Assembly (NCBI GenBank): GCA_903859155.1
Contig: CAIOLO010000127.1
Span: 1-64,000 of the forward strand
Direction: 5' to 3'
DNA length: 64,000 nt
DNA from: an uncultured beta proteobacterium
Lineage (GTDB): Bacteria; Pseudomonadota; Gammaproteobacteria; Burkholderiales; SG8-39
The notes under the pieces are model-generated. The model was not told the DNA's origin, did no database searches, and saw only the letters and a program-made list of their open reading frames with translations. Below are positions 14,769-23,981 of this stretch, piece by piece. The number at the start of each line of letters is the position of its first letter. Within the stretch, counting starts at the first letter, position 1. Both the position numbers and the translations under genes were made by a program.

Positions 14769-15224
14769 CTAGCATCCGGTAGTGACAACTGTGCTGACGA
14801 TTGCCGGAACAGTCGCGGTGGCATTCGAATAAGTGAACGAGCACGTCGCCGCCGTTGGGGCCGAAGTGACCTGAAAAGTGACCGGGGAAGCAGCGCCAGA
14901 GGTTGAAAAAGCGGTGGCATCGAATCGAATCACCGACGCCAACCCCCCGGCCACAAGCACATTCGGCCAGCCATTGAGCATGGTTATGCTGTTGCCCTCG
15001 ACCGTAATCGGGGCACCGGCACTGAGCCCTTGAGCACTCTGCAGGGCATTCGACATTGCCGCCGCAGACATAACGGCACCCCGCAAGCCATTAAGGGCCG
15101 CCTTGCGCGCCTCGGTCTGTAGCGTAAAAAACCGGGGGGCTGCAACTGCTGCCAGTACCGCGAGAATGGCGATCACGACCACCAACTCGACCAGTGTGAA
15201 GCCTCTTTGCAAAATAGGTTTCAT
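14769..15224 (-). CDS. mshA: Major MSHA-type pilin MshA
   Basis: A 151-residue type IV prepilin, the expected main subunit of the filament. The leader MKPILQRG precedes [24 protein letters not shown], so cleavage falls after Gly8. The MshA-type body includes [21 protein letters not shown] and a C-terminal Cys pair (TCSFTYSN...TTGC) for the D-loop disulfide. ATG 15224 is preferred over one 24 bases upstream because AAAGGGT sits 6-8 bases before it and the leader then has normal length. It has its own AT-rich promoter region and is followed by a terminator hairpin, consistent with high expression as a separate unit. Confidence 0.88.
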   Translation of the reverse strand: MKPILQRGFTLVELVVVIAILAVLAAVAAPRFFTLQTEARKAALNGLRGAVMSAAAMSNALQSAQGLSAGAPITVEGNSITMLNGWPNVLVAGGLASVIRFDATAFSTSGAASPVTFQVTSAPTAATCSFTYSNATATVPAIVSTVVTTGC

Positions 15225-15268
15225 AAGGTAACCCTTTTTAAAATTCAAACAGTTACTACACTTTCTTA

Positions 15269-15304
15269 ATTTGCACTGTAATGCAAATATATCGAATTTG
15301 CCAA
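15269..15304 (-). promoter_or_regulatory. Candidate mshA promoter with inverted-repeat operator
   Basis: On the minus strand, TTGGCA (15299-15304) and TACAGT (15275-15280) are separated by 18 bases, which places the start near 15268, about 44 bases before the mshA ATG. The inverted repeat ATTTGCA-N6-TGCAAAT (15269-15288) overlaps the -10 element. A TATAAA-like element further upstream (15369-15374) in the same AT-rich region is an alternative. Confidence 0.45.
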
Positions 15305-15490
15305 GCGATATTGCAATGGGAGAATGCCAATTTTTCCGACGGCGTCACCAGCACTACCAAGGTTTTATTTTATAAGATACTGATTATTTGCGCTAATTGC
15401 AATTCCGATCATGGCAGCTTGAATATGAATCCAAGCAATGCAAAAGCTGCAGTTGCTGTCCGCGCTGATATTAAAGCCTGTAGCTTGCAA

Positions 15491-16726
15491 TCATCCCGTG
15501 CCGCCGGTGGCTACGCGACCAAGATCCCAGATTGGCAGGAATACCCCCAGAGCCAGTATTAGAACCAGAATACCCAGAAAGATGACCAGCACCGGCTCAA
15601 TTTGGCCACTCAGGTTCTTCAAGTCGTATTCGATCTCTTTCTGGTACATGTCCGCCACTTCGCTCAACAGGTCTTTGAGGTCGCCGGATTCTTCCCCTAC
15701 GGCAATCATCTGCAGCACCACCGGAGTAAAAACGCCGGCGATCACCGCGGTGCGATGCACGCTCTCGCCGCGTTCAACGCCAGCAAGCATCTGCTCTATC
15801 CGCTGTGAAATGTAGGCGTTGTCCACCGTCTGCACAACCACTGCCAGTGATTGCACCATGGGCACGCCGCCGCTAAGGGCGAGGGACAGGGAGCGGGAAA
15901 ATCGCGCCAGCGTCGCCTTGAGCACAATTTTCCCGGCGATGGGTATGCGCAATTTGAAACGATCCCAAACGTAGCGTCCGGTGCTGGACCTAATATAAAA
16001 AGCAAACGCAAGAACACCGCCCACCGTCCCCGCCAACATACCCACCCAGTTATTGACCATGAAATTGGAAAGCTCAAGCAGAATGCGCGTCATCAGTGGC
16101 AGTTCGGTCTTAAAACCCGCGAACAGCTTCGCAAATGCCGGAATGACGAATAAATTGACTATGACCAGGGCGACGCCCATCACCACCACGACGAAAGCCG
16201 GATAGTTCAATGCCTGTGACACCCGGCCCTTAATTTCCTTCTCGAATTCAAGGTGGTTGAAAAGGAGCAGGAACACCTGCTCGAGTCCGCCCGTCATTTC
16301 TCCCACACGGATCATGCTCACGTAGAAGGGACTGAATACGCGAGGATGGCGGCGCATAGCCGCGTGGAGTTCGCGCCCCGCGTCCAGGCTGATCCTGATG
16401 TCCTGCAGTACGGCGGCCAGACCCGCGTTCGTGGCGGATTCCTGCAGGCCAGAAAATGCCCTCAGTATCGGCACACCGGCCTTGAGCAGTGTGTAGGCCT
16501 GCCGGCTGAACAGCATCAGATCCTCCAGCTTGACGCGCTCACGCATCAGTCGCGTCCGCCATTCGTCGCCGATACTGACCGCGGGACCTTTGGCAATCGT
16601 GATATCGAGTGGCGATACACCGCTGTTGAGCAACTGATCCGCTACCGCCCCCGAATCCGAGCCCTCGACAGTGCCGCGCACCAATTCCCCCCTGTCATTG
16701 CGTCCGCGGTAGTCAAAGTTAGGCAT
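15491..16726 (-). CDS. mshG: MSHA inner-membrane platform protein MshG (PilC/GspF)
   Basis: A 411-residue polytopic platform protein with two T2SSF domains. The first (about 70-195, LMLFSRQAYTLLKAGVPILRAF) and second (about 270-395, FSRSLSLALSGGVPMVQSL) share the repeated helical-bundle pattern. Membrane segments lie near 168-190, 222-242 and 378-402 (VLVIFLGILVLILALGVFLPIW). It is rotated by, or couples to, the MshE hexamer to add pilins. It starts 9 bases after mshE ends. Confidence 0.92.
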   Translation of the reverse strand: MPNFDYRGRNDRGELVRGTVEGSDSGAVADQLLNSGVSPLDITIAKGPAVSIGDEWRTRLMRERVKLEDLMLFSRQAYTLLKAGVPILRAFSGLQESATNAGLAAVLQDIRISLDAGRELHAAMRRHPRVFSPFYVSMIRVGEMTGGLEQVFLLLFNHLEFEKEIKGRVSQALNYPAFVVVVMGVALVIVNLFVIPAFAKLFAGFKTELPLMTRILLELSNFMVNNWVGMLAGTVGGVLAFAFYIRSSTGRYVWDRFKLRIPIAGKIVLKATLARFSRSLSLALSGGVPMVQSLAVVVQTVDNAYISQRIEQMLAGVERGESVHRTAVIAGVFTPVVLQMIAVGEESGDLKDLLSEVADMYQKEIEYDLKNLSGQIEPVLVIFLGILVLILALGVFLPIWDLGRVATGGTG

Positions 16727-16735
16727 TCGCGACCG

Positions 16736-18469
16736 CTAGTCTTCAAACTGCGAGGCCACGCGCATCGCCTCTGCCACGGTGGTACGGCCGGCGGCAACCA
16801 GCTTTGCCGCCTCGTCGCGCAGCGAATTTCCCCGCATCCTGGCCTGCGCCGCGTCGACAAATTTTCCGGGATTGCCCTCGCCGATCAATGCGGCGAGTTC
16901 GGCATCAATCTCGAGCAGTTCGTACAGCCCGGTACGGCCGCTGAACCCGGTGTTATTGCAATGCTGGCATCCGCGCCCGGCAACGGCTCCGGCCGCCGCA
17001 TCGGCCCACAGCACCTCGCGCAGCCATTCCGCCTCCCTGGGCTCGGGCTGGTAGGGTTCGCTGCAGATCTCGCAATTGAGACGGATCAGGCGCTGGGCAA
17101 CCACCCCTTGCAATGAATAGGCAACCATGTAGTGGGGCACGCCCATATCGATCAGCCGCAGCGGCGCGCTGGCTGCATCGCGGGTATGCAGGGTGGAGAG
17201 CACCATGTGGCCTGTGATTGCCGCTCGCAAGGCAATCTGCGCGGTTTCCGTATCGCGGATTTCCCCGACCAGGATGACATCCGGGTCCTGGCGCAATACC
17301 GAGCGCAGCACCCTTGAAAAGGTCAGTTCCACCTTTTCGTTGACCTGCACCTGGTTGAGACCCTGCAGACGATACTCGACCGGATCCTCGACGGTGATGA
17401 TCTTGCGTTCCGGGGTATTGAGTTCCTGCAATGCGGCATACAGCGTTGTCGTCTTGCCGCTGCCGGTCGGTCCGGTGACCAGAATCATTCCATTGGGTTT
17501 CTCGATGATCGCCCGAAACCTCTGCAGCATGCCCGCAGGAAGGCCCAGATCGTCCAGCCGAGCGGCGCCGCCGCTGCGCCTGAGCAGGCGCATCACCACG
17601 CTTTCGCCGAACTGGGTGGGCATGGTCGAGATGCGCACGTCGATCGGCTGATCGCGAACGCGCATGTTGAATCGACCGTCCTGAGGCAGGCGTTTCTCTG
17701 AAATATCGAGACCCGAGGAGAGTTTCAGCCGCTGCACCAGCGGCGGCGCGATCTTGGGGTCGACCTGGGTTTGAACATGGAGCACGCCGTCGATGCGAAA
17801 ACGGATCTGCAGTTGCTTCTCCTGCGGCTCGATATGGATATCCGACGCCTTGACCTGAACAGCATCTTCGAACACCGATTGCAGCAACTTGACCACCGGG
17901 GCGTCCTCGGCACCCTGCCCCTCTCCCAGAGCGCCGAAGTCCACGACATCCCCGATGTCCTCGCCCAACTCCCGCGCCAGGTCGGTGATCTGCTCGGTAC
18001 GACGGTATATCCGGTCTATGGCCAGGGCTAGCTGCGTCTCCGACACCACGGCGATGCGCAATACGCGCTTGAGGATGCGCGTCAGTTCGTCGTAGGCATA
18101 CAGGTCGGTGGGATCGGCCATTGCCACCACGAACGAATCGTCGGACTCCTCCAGGAGCAGTGCGCGAAATCGCCGCACCTGGCTTTCGGGGAGTTTGCGG
18201 GTGACGGCCGGGTTGATGTTGTAATACTTCAGATTAATGAAGGGCAGGCCCAGCTGCGTACCCAGGGTTTCGCCGATCTGCTCCTCGGTCAGATAGCCGC
18301 TTTCGACCAGCACCCGCCCGAGCTTGCGTCCGCTTTGTCGCTGGCCCTCCAGCGCCTGGCGCAGTTGCTCCTGGGACAGCAGCTTTTGCTGCAACAGGAC
18401 GTCACCGAGCCTGACCCTCTTTGGCCGGCCCGCTTTGACTGATTCACTGCGTGCTGGCATCTCGACCAT
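16736..18469 (-). CDS. mshE: MSHA pilus extension ATPase MshE with c-di-GMP-binding-type MshEN domain
   Basis: A 577-residue motor ATPase of the PilB/GspE family. The N-terminus has the two tandem motifs that bind c-di-GMP in Vibrio MshE: RLGDVLLQQK (20-29) and KLGRVLVESG (49-58), each followed by the L...L..Q tail. The first motif has Lys29 where the consensus has Gly. The catalytic half has Walker A GPTGSGKT (333-340), an Asp-box region (about 355-362), Walker B DPDVILVGEIRD (395-406), a His box (HMVLSTLHT) and four zinc cysteines (466, 469, 501, 504). ATG 18469 is preceded by GGAG. It heads the mshE-mshG pair, downstream of the pglL-like gene by 68 bases. Confidence 0.93.
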   Translation of the reverse strand: MVEMPARSESVKAGRPKRVRLGDVLLQQKLLSQEQLRQALEGQRQSGRKLGRVLVESGYLTEEQIGETLGTQLGLPFINLKYYNINPAVTRKLPESQVRRFRALLLEESDDSFVVAMADPTDLYAYDELTRILKRVLRIAVVSETQLALAIDRIYRRTEQITDLARELGEDIGDVVDFGALGEGQGAEDAPVVKLLQSVFEDAVQVKASDIHIEPQEKQLQIRFRIDGVLHVQTQVDPKIAPPLVQRLKLSSGLDISEKRLPQDGRFNMRVRDQPIDVRISTMPTQFGESVVMRLLRRSGGAARLDDLGLPAGMLQRFRAIIEKPNGMILVTGPTGSGKTTTLYAALQELNTPERKIITVEDPVEYRLQGLNQVQVNEKVELTFSRVLRSVLRQDPDVILVGEIRDTETAQIALRAAITGHMVLSTLHTRDAASAPLRLIDMGVPHYMVAYSLQGVVAQRLIRLNCEICSEPYQPEPREAEWLREVLWADAAAGAVAGRGCQHCNNTGFSGRTGLYELLEIDAELAALIGEGNPGKFVDAAQARMRGNSLRDEAAKLVAAGRTTVAEAMRVASQFED

Positions 18470-18537
18470 GAGCTTGCTCCATAGAATCCGACCGGTGTGA
18501 ACTTAACGCGATACTAGCAGCGCCGCAATATCGATGA

Positions 18538-20316
18538 TCAAGGCTGCTTGCGAAGCTCGGCGCGCGCGCGCTCGACGAGTCCTCGCAACGGTCCAGGACG
18601 GATGCCGTCGTAGGCTTCGAGGTCCGCCAGAATTCCGGACATTCTCGGGCGGTACACCACAATCATGGATTGCAGCACGCGCCATGCTTCGCCGGACCTC
18701 CCGGAGATCGCAAGAAGGACAACCCGTCGCTTTGCCGTACCCGGTGTTGGATACACCCGCATGGCGCGCTCGATCAGTTCAAGCTTCGAATCGACGTCTT
18801 CGCCATTGACGACTAACAACTCCGACCCCAGCAACTCCATGAGCGGCGCGTAGATGGATGCAGCGTGAAGCGCGCGCAATCGGTCTAACTGTGCGACAGA
18901 CACCGTTTTTCCCAACCGCTCACCAGCCTCCACGTCCAGATACCAGGTCTCCAGATCGCGATAATCCTTGAAAGCGCTGACGACGGCAACGACTCCTGTC
19001 ACAAAGGCGGCCACCACCACAATCTTGCGCAAAGCGTTTATGCGCAGCGTCAAGCCGCCGTTCGCACCCATTCCCAGAACCACGGCGAACAGCCCTAGAA
19101 AATGTGCATGCCAGTGGGGAAACTCGACCATCGCCTGGGCAATCTGTATCAGTGCAATCGTCAGCACCCAAGACTGGGCCGTCGCAATACGCGCATAAGG
19201 AAAGCGAATAAACCAGGCGGCAAGTGGCAGAAAAATGCAACTCGCCCCAAGCATTCCGCTTTCGGCAAGCAATTGCAGGAACAGATTGTGCGCATGCCGG
19301 TCAATTATGCCCGGCGCCATTGACAGTTCCGGGCTGGCCGACATCTCGAAAATGTTCCACGCGTACTGGCCAAAGCCCACGCCCGCCAGAGGCGCGGACA
19401 GGAACTGCAACCAGGCGTAATTCGCGAGCACCCCGCGCACCCGCTCACCGTAACCCCCGTCCACTGCCAGCGACTCTACCAGGCGCGCAGCGCCCGATAC
19501 GGCGATTCGCCTCTCGCCACCGAACAGGTCAAATGCCGCCCCGGATACCTCGGCGAGTACCAGCAATCCGAAGGTCACCAGGCAAACCATCAGCAATCGG
19601 CGTGAGTTCTGATCGCGATTCGCGCGGTGGCACAGAAACGCGCAAACAGGCATCAGCACCGCGAATACCAACGCGGAACGCGAACCCGAGAGAGTCAATG
19701 CAATGATCATCGGAATCCCGGCCAGGGCCGCGACAGCCAGGTTGATGCGCCTTTGTGCCCCCAGGTAGACAAGCGACACCAGCGCACAGGCCACAAAGTT
19801 CGCGAAATAACTCCCCTGTCCAATCAGTCCGATCATGTACACCGAGACCGATTCGAGTTCGACAAGACGGAGATTCAGAAAGTCCAGTTGAAAAAACTGC
19901 AGGTAACCGGTGACCACCACCAGGAAACCCGCAACCGAAAGGGCTACCTGCGCCACAAAAACAAGCAGATCACCACTGCATCGGGTGCGAAGATTTGCCA
20001 CGGCGGCAATAAGCAGGGCGGTCCACGCCACGACAAGTATTGCGATGTAGCTTCGCTCCGGATGCATCACCCGGCCAAGGAAGATTTGAGCCCCCAACAC
20101 CAGCACCAATCCGAAGAACCCCACCGACAGCCATGGCAGGAGTAATTCATCGCCGCGCCGCAATCCCACGAGTGGAATCGCTATTATCAAACCGCACAGC
20201 AAAGCGGTCCATTCAGAGTAAAAACTGCTGATTGGATAATAATGATGCCAGACCAGAAACGGCGCCGACAGCAGCAGCGCTACGCCCGACAGTCCCAGCC
20301 GGTCAAAATTCGTCAC
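18538..20316 (-). CDS. PglL-type O-oligosaccharyltransferase / O-antigen ligase family protein
   Basis: A 592-residue protein with about 11-12 membrane segments and the Wzy/WaaL/PglL signature in a large periplasmic loop (DRHAHNLFLQLLAESGMLG, near 345). The C-terminal soluble part (about 460-592) fits the PglL-specific Wzy_C_2 extension, with short helical repeats. PglL enzymes move lipid-linked glycan onto serine of type IV pilins. Its position directly upstream of mshE on the same strand supports pilin O-glycosylation. I favour GTG 20316, which has GGGG upstream and lets the first helix start at once, over GTG 20355. The alternative is a lipid A-core O-antigen ligase, but no other LPS genes are nearby. 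Confidence 0.78.
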   Translation of the reverse strand: MTNFDRLGLSGVALLLSAPFLVWHHYYPISSFYSEWTALLCGLIIAIPLVGLRRGDELLLPWLSVGFFGLVLVLGAQIFLGRVMHPERSYIAILVVAWTALLIAAVANLRTRCSGDLLVFVAQVALSVAGFLVVVTGYLQFFQLDFLNLRLVELESVSVYMIGLIGQGSYFANFVACALVSLVYLGAQRRINLAVAALAGIPMIIALTLSGSRSALVFAVLMPVCAFLCHRANRDQNSRRLLMVCLVTFGLLVLAEVSGAAFDLFGGERRIAVSGAARLVESLAVDGGYGERVRGVLANYAWLQFLSAPLAGVGFGQYAWNIFEMSASPELSMAPGIIDRHAHNLFLQLLAESGMLGASCIFLPLAAWFIRFPYARIATAQSWVLTIALIQIAQAMVEFPHWHAHFLGLFAVVLGMGANGGLTLRINALRKIVVVAAFVTGVVAVVSAFKDYRDLETWYLDVEAGERLGKTVSVAQLDRLRALHAASIYAPLMELLGSELLVVNGEDVDSKLELIERAMRVYPTPGTAKRRVVLLAISGRSGEAWRVLQSMIVVYRPRMSGILADLEAYDGIRPGPLRGLVERARAELRKQP

Positions 20317-20420
20317 AGGAACGGAACCCCATTGCCCTTCCGGGATCAAGCTCACAGGGGATGCTCTGCGGAGGCGCGCCGTTCGATGACAGCCCCGCCA
20401 GTCCGGTCGCGGGTGGACGC

Positions 20421-20449
20421 TCGAAACTCCGCCTGACGTGTACTATAAG
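20421..20449 (+). promoter_or_regulatory. Candidate promoter of the NUDIX gene
   Basis: TCGAAA (20421-20426), a 17-base spacer and TATAAG (20444-20449) make a reasonable sigma-70 promoter, with a start near 20456. It overlaps the GTG at 20438 that could otherwise be taken as the gene start, so translation from TTG 20477 is favoured. Confidence 0.5.
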
Positions 20450-20476
20450 GGCATCGCACTTTGCATCTGTCCCATC

Positions 20477-21013
20477 TTGAATTACTGCTGCCATTGTGGC
20501 GAAAAAGTGGTGTTTCGTGTGCCCGAGGGCGACAACCTTCCGCGTTATCTTTGCGAAGCTTGTGGCGCCATTCATTACCTGAATCCACGCCTGATCGTCG
20601 GCACATTGCCCGAGTGGGAAGACAGGATTCTGCTGTGCAAGCGCGCCATCGAGCCGCGCCGCGGGTTCTGGACTCTGCCGGCAGGATTCATGGAAAATGG
20701 CGAGACCGCCGAACAGGCCGCCCTGCGCGAGACGCTGGAAGAGGCCAATGCCCGAGTCGAATTGAGCGGTCTTTTCACCCTGCTTTCGGTTCCGCACGTC
20801 GACCAGGTGCACCTGTTTTATCGCGCGCAATTGCTCGACCTGGATTTTTCCGCGGGTCCGGAAAGCCTCGAAGTGGCCTTATTCAAGGAAGCCGATATTC
20901 CCTGGAAAGACCTTGCGTTTCGCACCGTTTCCACCACCCTGCAGCACTACCTGAAGGACCGCAGTTCGGGGAACTTTGTCTTTCGCACCGGCGAACTCAA
21001 GGTACACGGCTGA
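20477..21013 (+). CDS. Zinc-ribbon NUDIX hydrolase
   Basis: A 178-residue NUDIX hydrolase with an N-terminal zinc ribbon (CCHCG at 4-8 and CEACG about 20 residues later). The NUDIX box reads GFMENGE-x7-RETLEEAN, in which the consensus Gly after EE is Asn, so the metal-binding glutamates are intact. Members with this ribbon hydrolyse nucleotide diphosphate derivatives such as ADP-ribose or NAD(H)-related compounds. The exact substrate is not clear. The TTG start at 20477 was chosen because it gives the conserved NYCCHCG start and lies downstream of the candidate promoter. The upstream GTG (20438) is inside that promoter. It is divergent from the pglL-like gene and stands alone. Confidence 0.75.
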   Translation: MNYCCHCGEKVVFRVPEGDNLPRYLCEACGAIHYLNPRLIVGTLPEWEDRILLCKRAIEPRRGFWTLPAGFMENGETAEQAALRETLEEANARVELSGLFTLLSVPHVDQVHLFYRAQLLDLDFSAGPESLEVALFKEADIPWKDLAFRTVSTTLQHYLKDRSSGNFVFRTGELKVHG

Positions 21014-21091
21014 TACCTCGGGGCATGGCAGGATCACCAGCAGCATGATTCGCCGAATGCGCAGCACTTGCCACCCAGGAACCCAAACACC

Positions 21092-22279
21092 CTAAGGCGT
21101 TGACGATATCTTGTGTATCGACAGGTCGGCCCCGTTGAACTCCTGTTCGGCATCCAGGCGCAGGCCGACTGTGGATTTCAGTATGCTGTAGATGATGCCC
21201 CCGCCCGCCAGCGCGACGGCGATGCCCGTCAGAGTGCCGGTCAGTTGCGACATGAACGCCACCCCCCCCATCCCGCCCAGCGCTTTCGTGCCGAATATGC
21301 CAGCCGCGATTCCGCCCCACGCGCCGCACAGGCCATGCAACGGCCATACGCCCAGGACGTCGTCGATTCGCCAGCGATTCTGGGTAAGCGTAAACATGTA
21401 GACGAATATGAATCCCGCAACGGCGCCCACCGCGAGAGAGCCGATGGGATGCATGACATCCGAGCCGGCACAAACGGCGACCAGGCCGGCGAGCGGCCCG
21501 TTATGCACGAACCCCGGATCGTTCTTGCCCGCAATCAGCGCCGCAAGCGTCCCGCCCACCATCGCCATCAATGAATTGAGGGCAACCAGACCGCTGACCT
21601 TGTCGAGGGTCTGTGCAGACATGACATTGAACCCGAACCAACCGACCGCCAGTATCCAAGCCCCCAGGGCGAGGAACGGAATGCTCGAAGGCGGATGCGC
21701 CGTCAGCACCTTTCCGTCCTTGGCGTAGCGTCCGCTGCGTGCCCCCAGGAACAACACCGCGGTCAGCCCGATCCAGCCGCCGACCGCATGCACGACCACG
21801 GATCCCGCAAAGTCATGGAACTCTTCGCCGAAACTGGCTTTCAGCCAGGCCTGGAGGCCGAACTGCTGGTTCCAGGCGATGCCTTCAAAAAAGGGATAAA
21901 CGATTCCTACAATCAGCGCCGATGCCACCATCTGGGGGTAGAACTTGGCCCGTTCCGCGATGCCACCGGAGACAATTGCCGGCGTGGCCGCGGCAAAGGT
22001 GAGCAGAAAAAAGAACTTGACCAGTTCGTAGCCGTTTTTCTGGGTCAGAGTTTCGGCGTCGGCGAAAAATCCGATCCCATACGCGATCGCATAACCAACA
22101 AAAAAATAAGCTATTGTCGAAACGGAAAAATCGCAAAGAATCTTGACCAGGGCATTGACCTGATTTTTTGAGCGAACCGTGCCCAGTTCCAGGAACGCGA
22201 ACCCCGAATGCATTGCAAGAACCATGATGCCGCCAAGCAATATGAACAACACATCCGCGCTCGTTCTTATATTTTCCAC
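21092..22279 (-). CDS. amtB: Ammonium transporter AmtB
   Basis: A 395-residue, eleven-helix ammonium channel. The selectivity and pore residues are present: Asp156 and His164 in HDFAGSVVVHAVGG, and His315 in WPLHGLCGAWGG. The signature FAAATPAIVSGGIAER (about 95-110) and the glycine-rich helices are typical. It is somewhat short and has no recognisable signal peptide. The GTG start at 22279 has AAGGGG 8 bases upstream. The usual partner glnK is not adjacent, so control by PII would come from elsewhere. A -10-like TATAAT lies at 22336-22341 on the minus strand, with a poor -35. Confidence 0.92.
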   Translation of the reverse strand: MENIRTSADVLFILLGGIMVLAMHSGFAFLELGTVRSKNQVNALVKILCDFSVSTIAYFFVGYAIAYGIGFFADAETLTQKNGYELVKFFFLLTFAAATPAIVSGGIAERAKFYPQMVASALIVGIVYPFFEGIAWNQQFGLQAWLKASFGEEFHDFAGSVVVHAVGGWIGLTAVLFLGARSGRYAKDGKVLTAHPPSSIPFLALGAWILAVGWFGFNVMSAQTLDKVSGLVALNSLMAMVGGTLAALIAGKNDPGFVHNGPLAGLVAVCAGSDVMHPIGSLAVGAVAGFIFVYMFTLTQNRWRIDDVLGVWPLHGLCGAWGGIAAGIFGTKALGGMGGVAFMSQLTGTLTGIAVALAGGGIIYSILKSTVGLRLDAEQEFNGADLSIHKISSTP

Positions 22280-22335
22280 TTTCGCCCCTTGATTCCGGTT
22301 AAAAACACACTATTACCCGCAGCGCATCGGGCGAT

Positions 22336-22341
22336 ATTATA
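22336..22341 (-). promoter_or_regulatory. -10-like element upstream of amtB
   Basis: A perfect TATAAT on the minus strand, about 57 bases upstream of the amtB GTG. The -35 position (22359-22364) is poor, so an activator may be needed. I saw no sigma-54 motif here. Confidence 0.3.
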
Positions 22342-22374
22342 TGCACCGGCAAGGTGCGACTGGAAGGTCGATTT

Positions 22375-23085
22375 TTGATTCCGTGGCTTGATCGAACAAC
22401 ACCGTTTCCACCAACGGAATCGGCATTGCCGAATCCCAACGGTCTGCTCGCGGCCGGAGCGGACCTGTCCCCTGTGCGCTTGCTAAGCGCCTACAAACGG
22501 GGAATATTCCCGTGGTTTTCAGAGGGCGAGCCCATCCTGTGGTGGTGTCCAGATCCGCGCATGGTTTTATATCCACAGGAGTTGAAGATTGCCCGATCGC
22601 TGCGCAAGACCCTGCGCAATACCCGGTACGAAATCCGGTTTGACACAGCTTTTGGGGAGGTCATGGCGGCCTGTGCCGCGCCAAGACAGGGGCAGCGCGG
22701 CACCTGGATCACTGCGGACATGCAGGCGGCTTATTGCGAACTTCATCGCCTTGGCTATGCACATTCTGCGGAAACCTGGATAAATGAGGAATTGGCCGGC
22801 GGCCTGTACGGCGTGGCAGTTGGCGATATTTTTTTCGGTGAATCGATGTTCACACTCGCCCGGGACGCGTCCAAAATCGCGTTTGTCAGCATGGCGCGCC
22901 GTTTGCAAGAGGACGGATTTCACCTGATTGACTGCCAGTTCCATACCGATCACCTGGAATCCATGGGCGCGCGTCCGGTTTCCCGCGCCAATTTCTTGCG
23001 GCAGGTACAGGAATTGGTTCACAATTCGCGCACCTTGGGCAACTGGAGCCACTCAGGCTTTAGCAATCAGTCATGTCGCAACTGA
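22375..23085 (+). CDS. aat: Leucyl/phenylalanyl-tRNA-protein transferase
   Basis: A 236-residue Aat, the N-end-rule transferase that adds Leu or Phe to proteins with N-terminal Lys or Arg. Conserved stretches include [66 protein letters not shown], and [14 protein letters not shown] near the end. The TTG start at 22375 has GGAAGG 7 bases upstream and gives the family N-terminus [16 protein letters not shown] 21 bases upstream would sit before the ribosome site. It overlaps bpt by 13 bases, so the two N-end-rule transferases are co-translated. Confidence 0.93.
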   Translation: MIPWLDRTTPFPPTESALPNPNGLLAAGADLSPVRLLSAYKRGIFPWFSEGEPILWWCPDPRMVLYPQELKIARSLRKTLRNTRYEIRFDTAFGEVMAACAAPRQGQRGTWITADMQAAYCELHRLGYAHSAETWINEELAGGLYGVAVGDIFFGESMFTLARDASKIAFVSMARRLQEDGFHLIDCQFHTDHLESMGARPVSRANFLRQVQELVHNSRTLGNWSHSGFSNQSCRN

Positions 23086-23807
23086 ATGATCTGCCGCATG
23101 CGGTCCTGCAGTTCTATGTGACCGCACCCTACCCGTGCAGCTACCTGTCCGGAAAAATGGCGCGATCGCAGGTCGCGACGCCCAGCCACATGATCGGCAA
23201 CGACCTGTACGGTGACCTGGTCCGGCTGGGATTCAGAAGAAGCGGAATTTTCACCTACCGCCCCTATTGCGATGCCTGCCGGGCCTGCGTTCCGGTACGC
23301 GTGCCGGTCGCGGATTTTTCCATGAGCCGGAGCCAGAGACGCGCATGGGCGCGGCACAGCGAACTCGAGTCGAGCATCGCCGGGCTGCGCTTTCGGGTCG
23401 AACACTATTCCCTGTACCTTCGCTATCAGGCAAAGCGCCACGCCGGGGGCGGAATGGACCAGGACAGCCGCGACCAGTACTCCCACTTTCTTCTCCAAAG
23501 CAGGGTCAACACCAAGTTCGTCGAATTTCGCGACGAAGGCAAACTGGTTATGGCCTCGATTCTCGACCAGTTGAGTGACGGCCTGTCGTCGGTGTACACC
23601 TTCTTCGAACCTGATGATGCTACCGCGAGTTTCGGCACCTTCAACATCCTTTGGCAGATCGAGCAATGCCGCCTGCTGGGACTGCCGTACCTGTATCTTG
23701 GATACTGGATACGCGATTCTCAGAAAATGTCCTATAAGGCGCGCTTCACTCCTATGGAAGGCTTGGTCGATGGCGCCTGGCGCCGGCTGGATTCCCAGGA
23801 ATTTTGA
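23073..23807 (+). CDS. bpt: Aspartate/glutamate leucyltransferase Bpt (ATE-like)
   Basis: A 244-residue N-end-rule transferase that adds Leu to N-terminal Asp or Glu. It has the CPYL/PCSYL element ([18 protein letters not shown]), the [27 protein letters not shown] cysteine motif, and [15 protein letters not shown] with [19 protein letters not shown] near the C-terminus. Length and motif order are normal for proteobacterial Bpt. Together with aat just upstream it completes the bacterial leucyl branch of the N-end rule. Confidence 0.93.
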   Translation: MSQLNDLPHAVLQFYVTAPYPCSYLSGKMARSQVATPSHMIGNDLYGDLVRLGFRRSGIFTYRPYCDACRACVPVRVPVADFSMSRSQRRAWARHSELESSIAGLRFRVEHYSLYLRYQAKRHAGGGMDQDSRDQYSHFLLQSRVNTKFVEFRDEGKLVMASILDQLSDGLSSVYTFFEPDDATASFGTFNILWQIEQCRLLGLPYLYLGYWIRDSQKMSYKARFTPMEGLVDGAWRRLDSQEF

Positions 23808-23981
23808 ACGCCATTAAAATTCAGGCCTGATTTACACGAACGGGCCGTGCAATCGGGGTGCAGGGGGGAGCCGGCATTGCCCTGCCGAATTTCCCCTCTA
23901 CAGGACGCTGCAAAGCAAATTTCCCCGGACCATCGCCTTTTCAGCAGGCCCCCAAGGCATTCGCGCTGGTAAACTCGCGGC

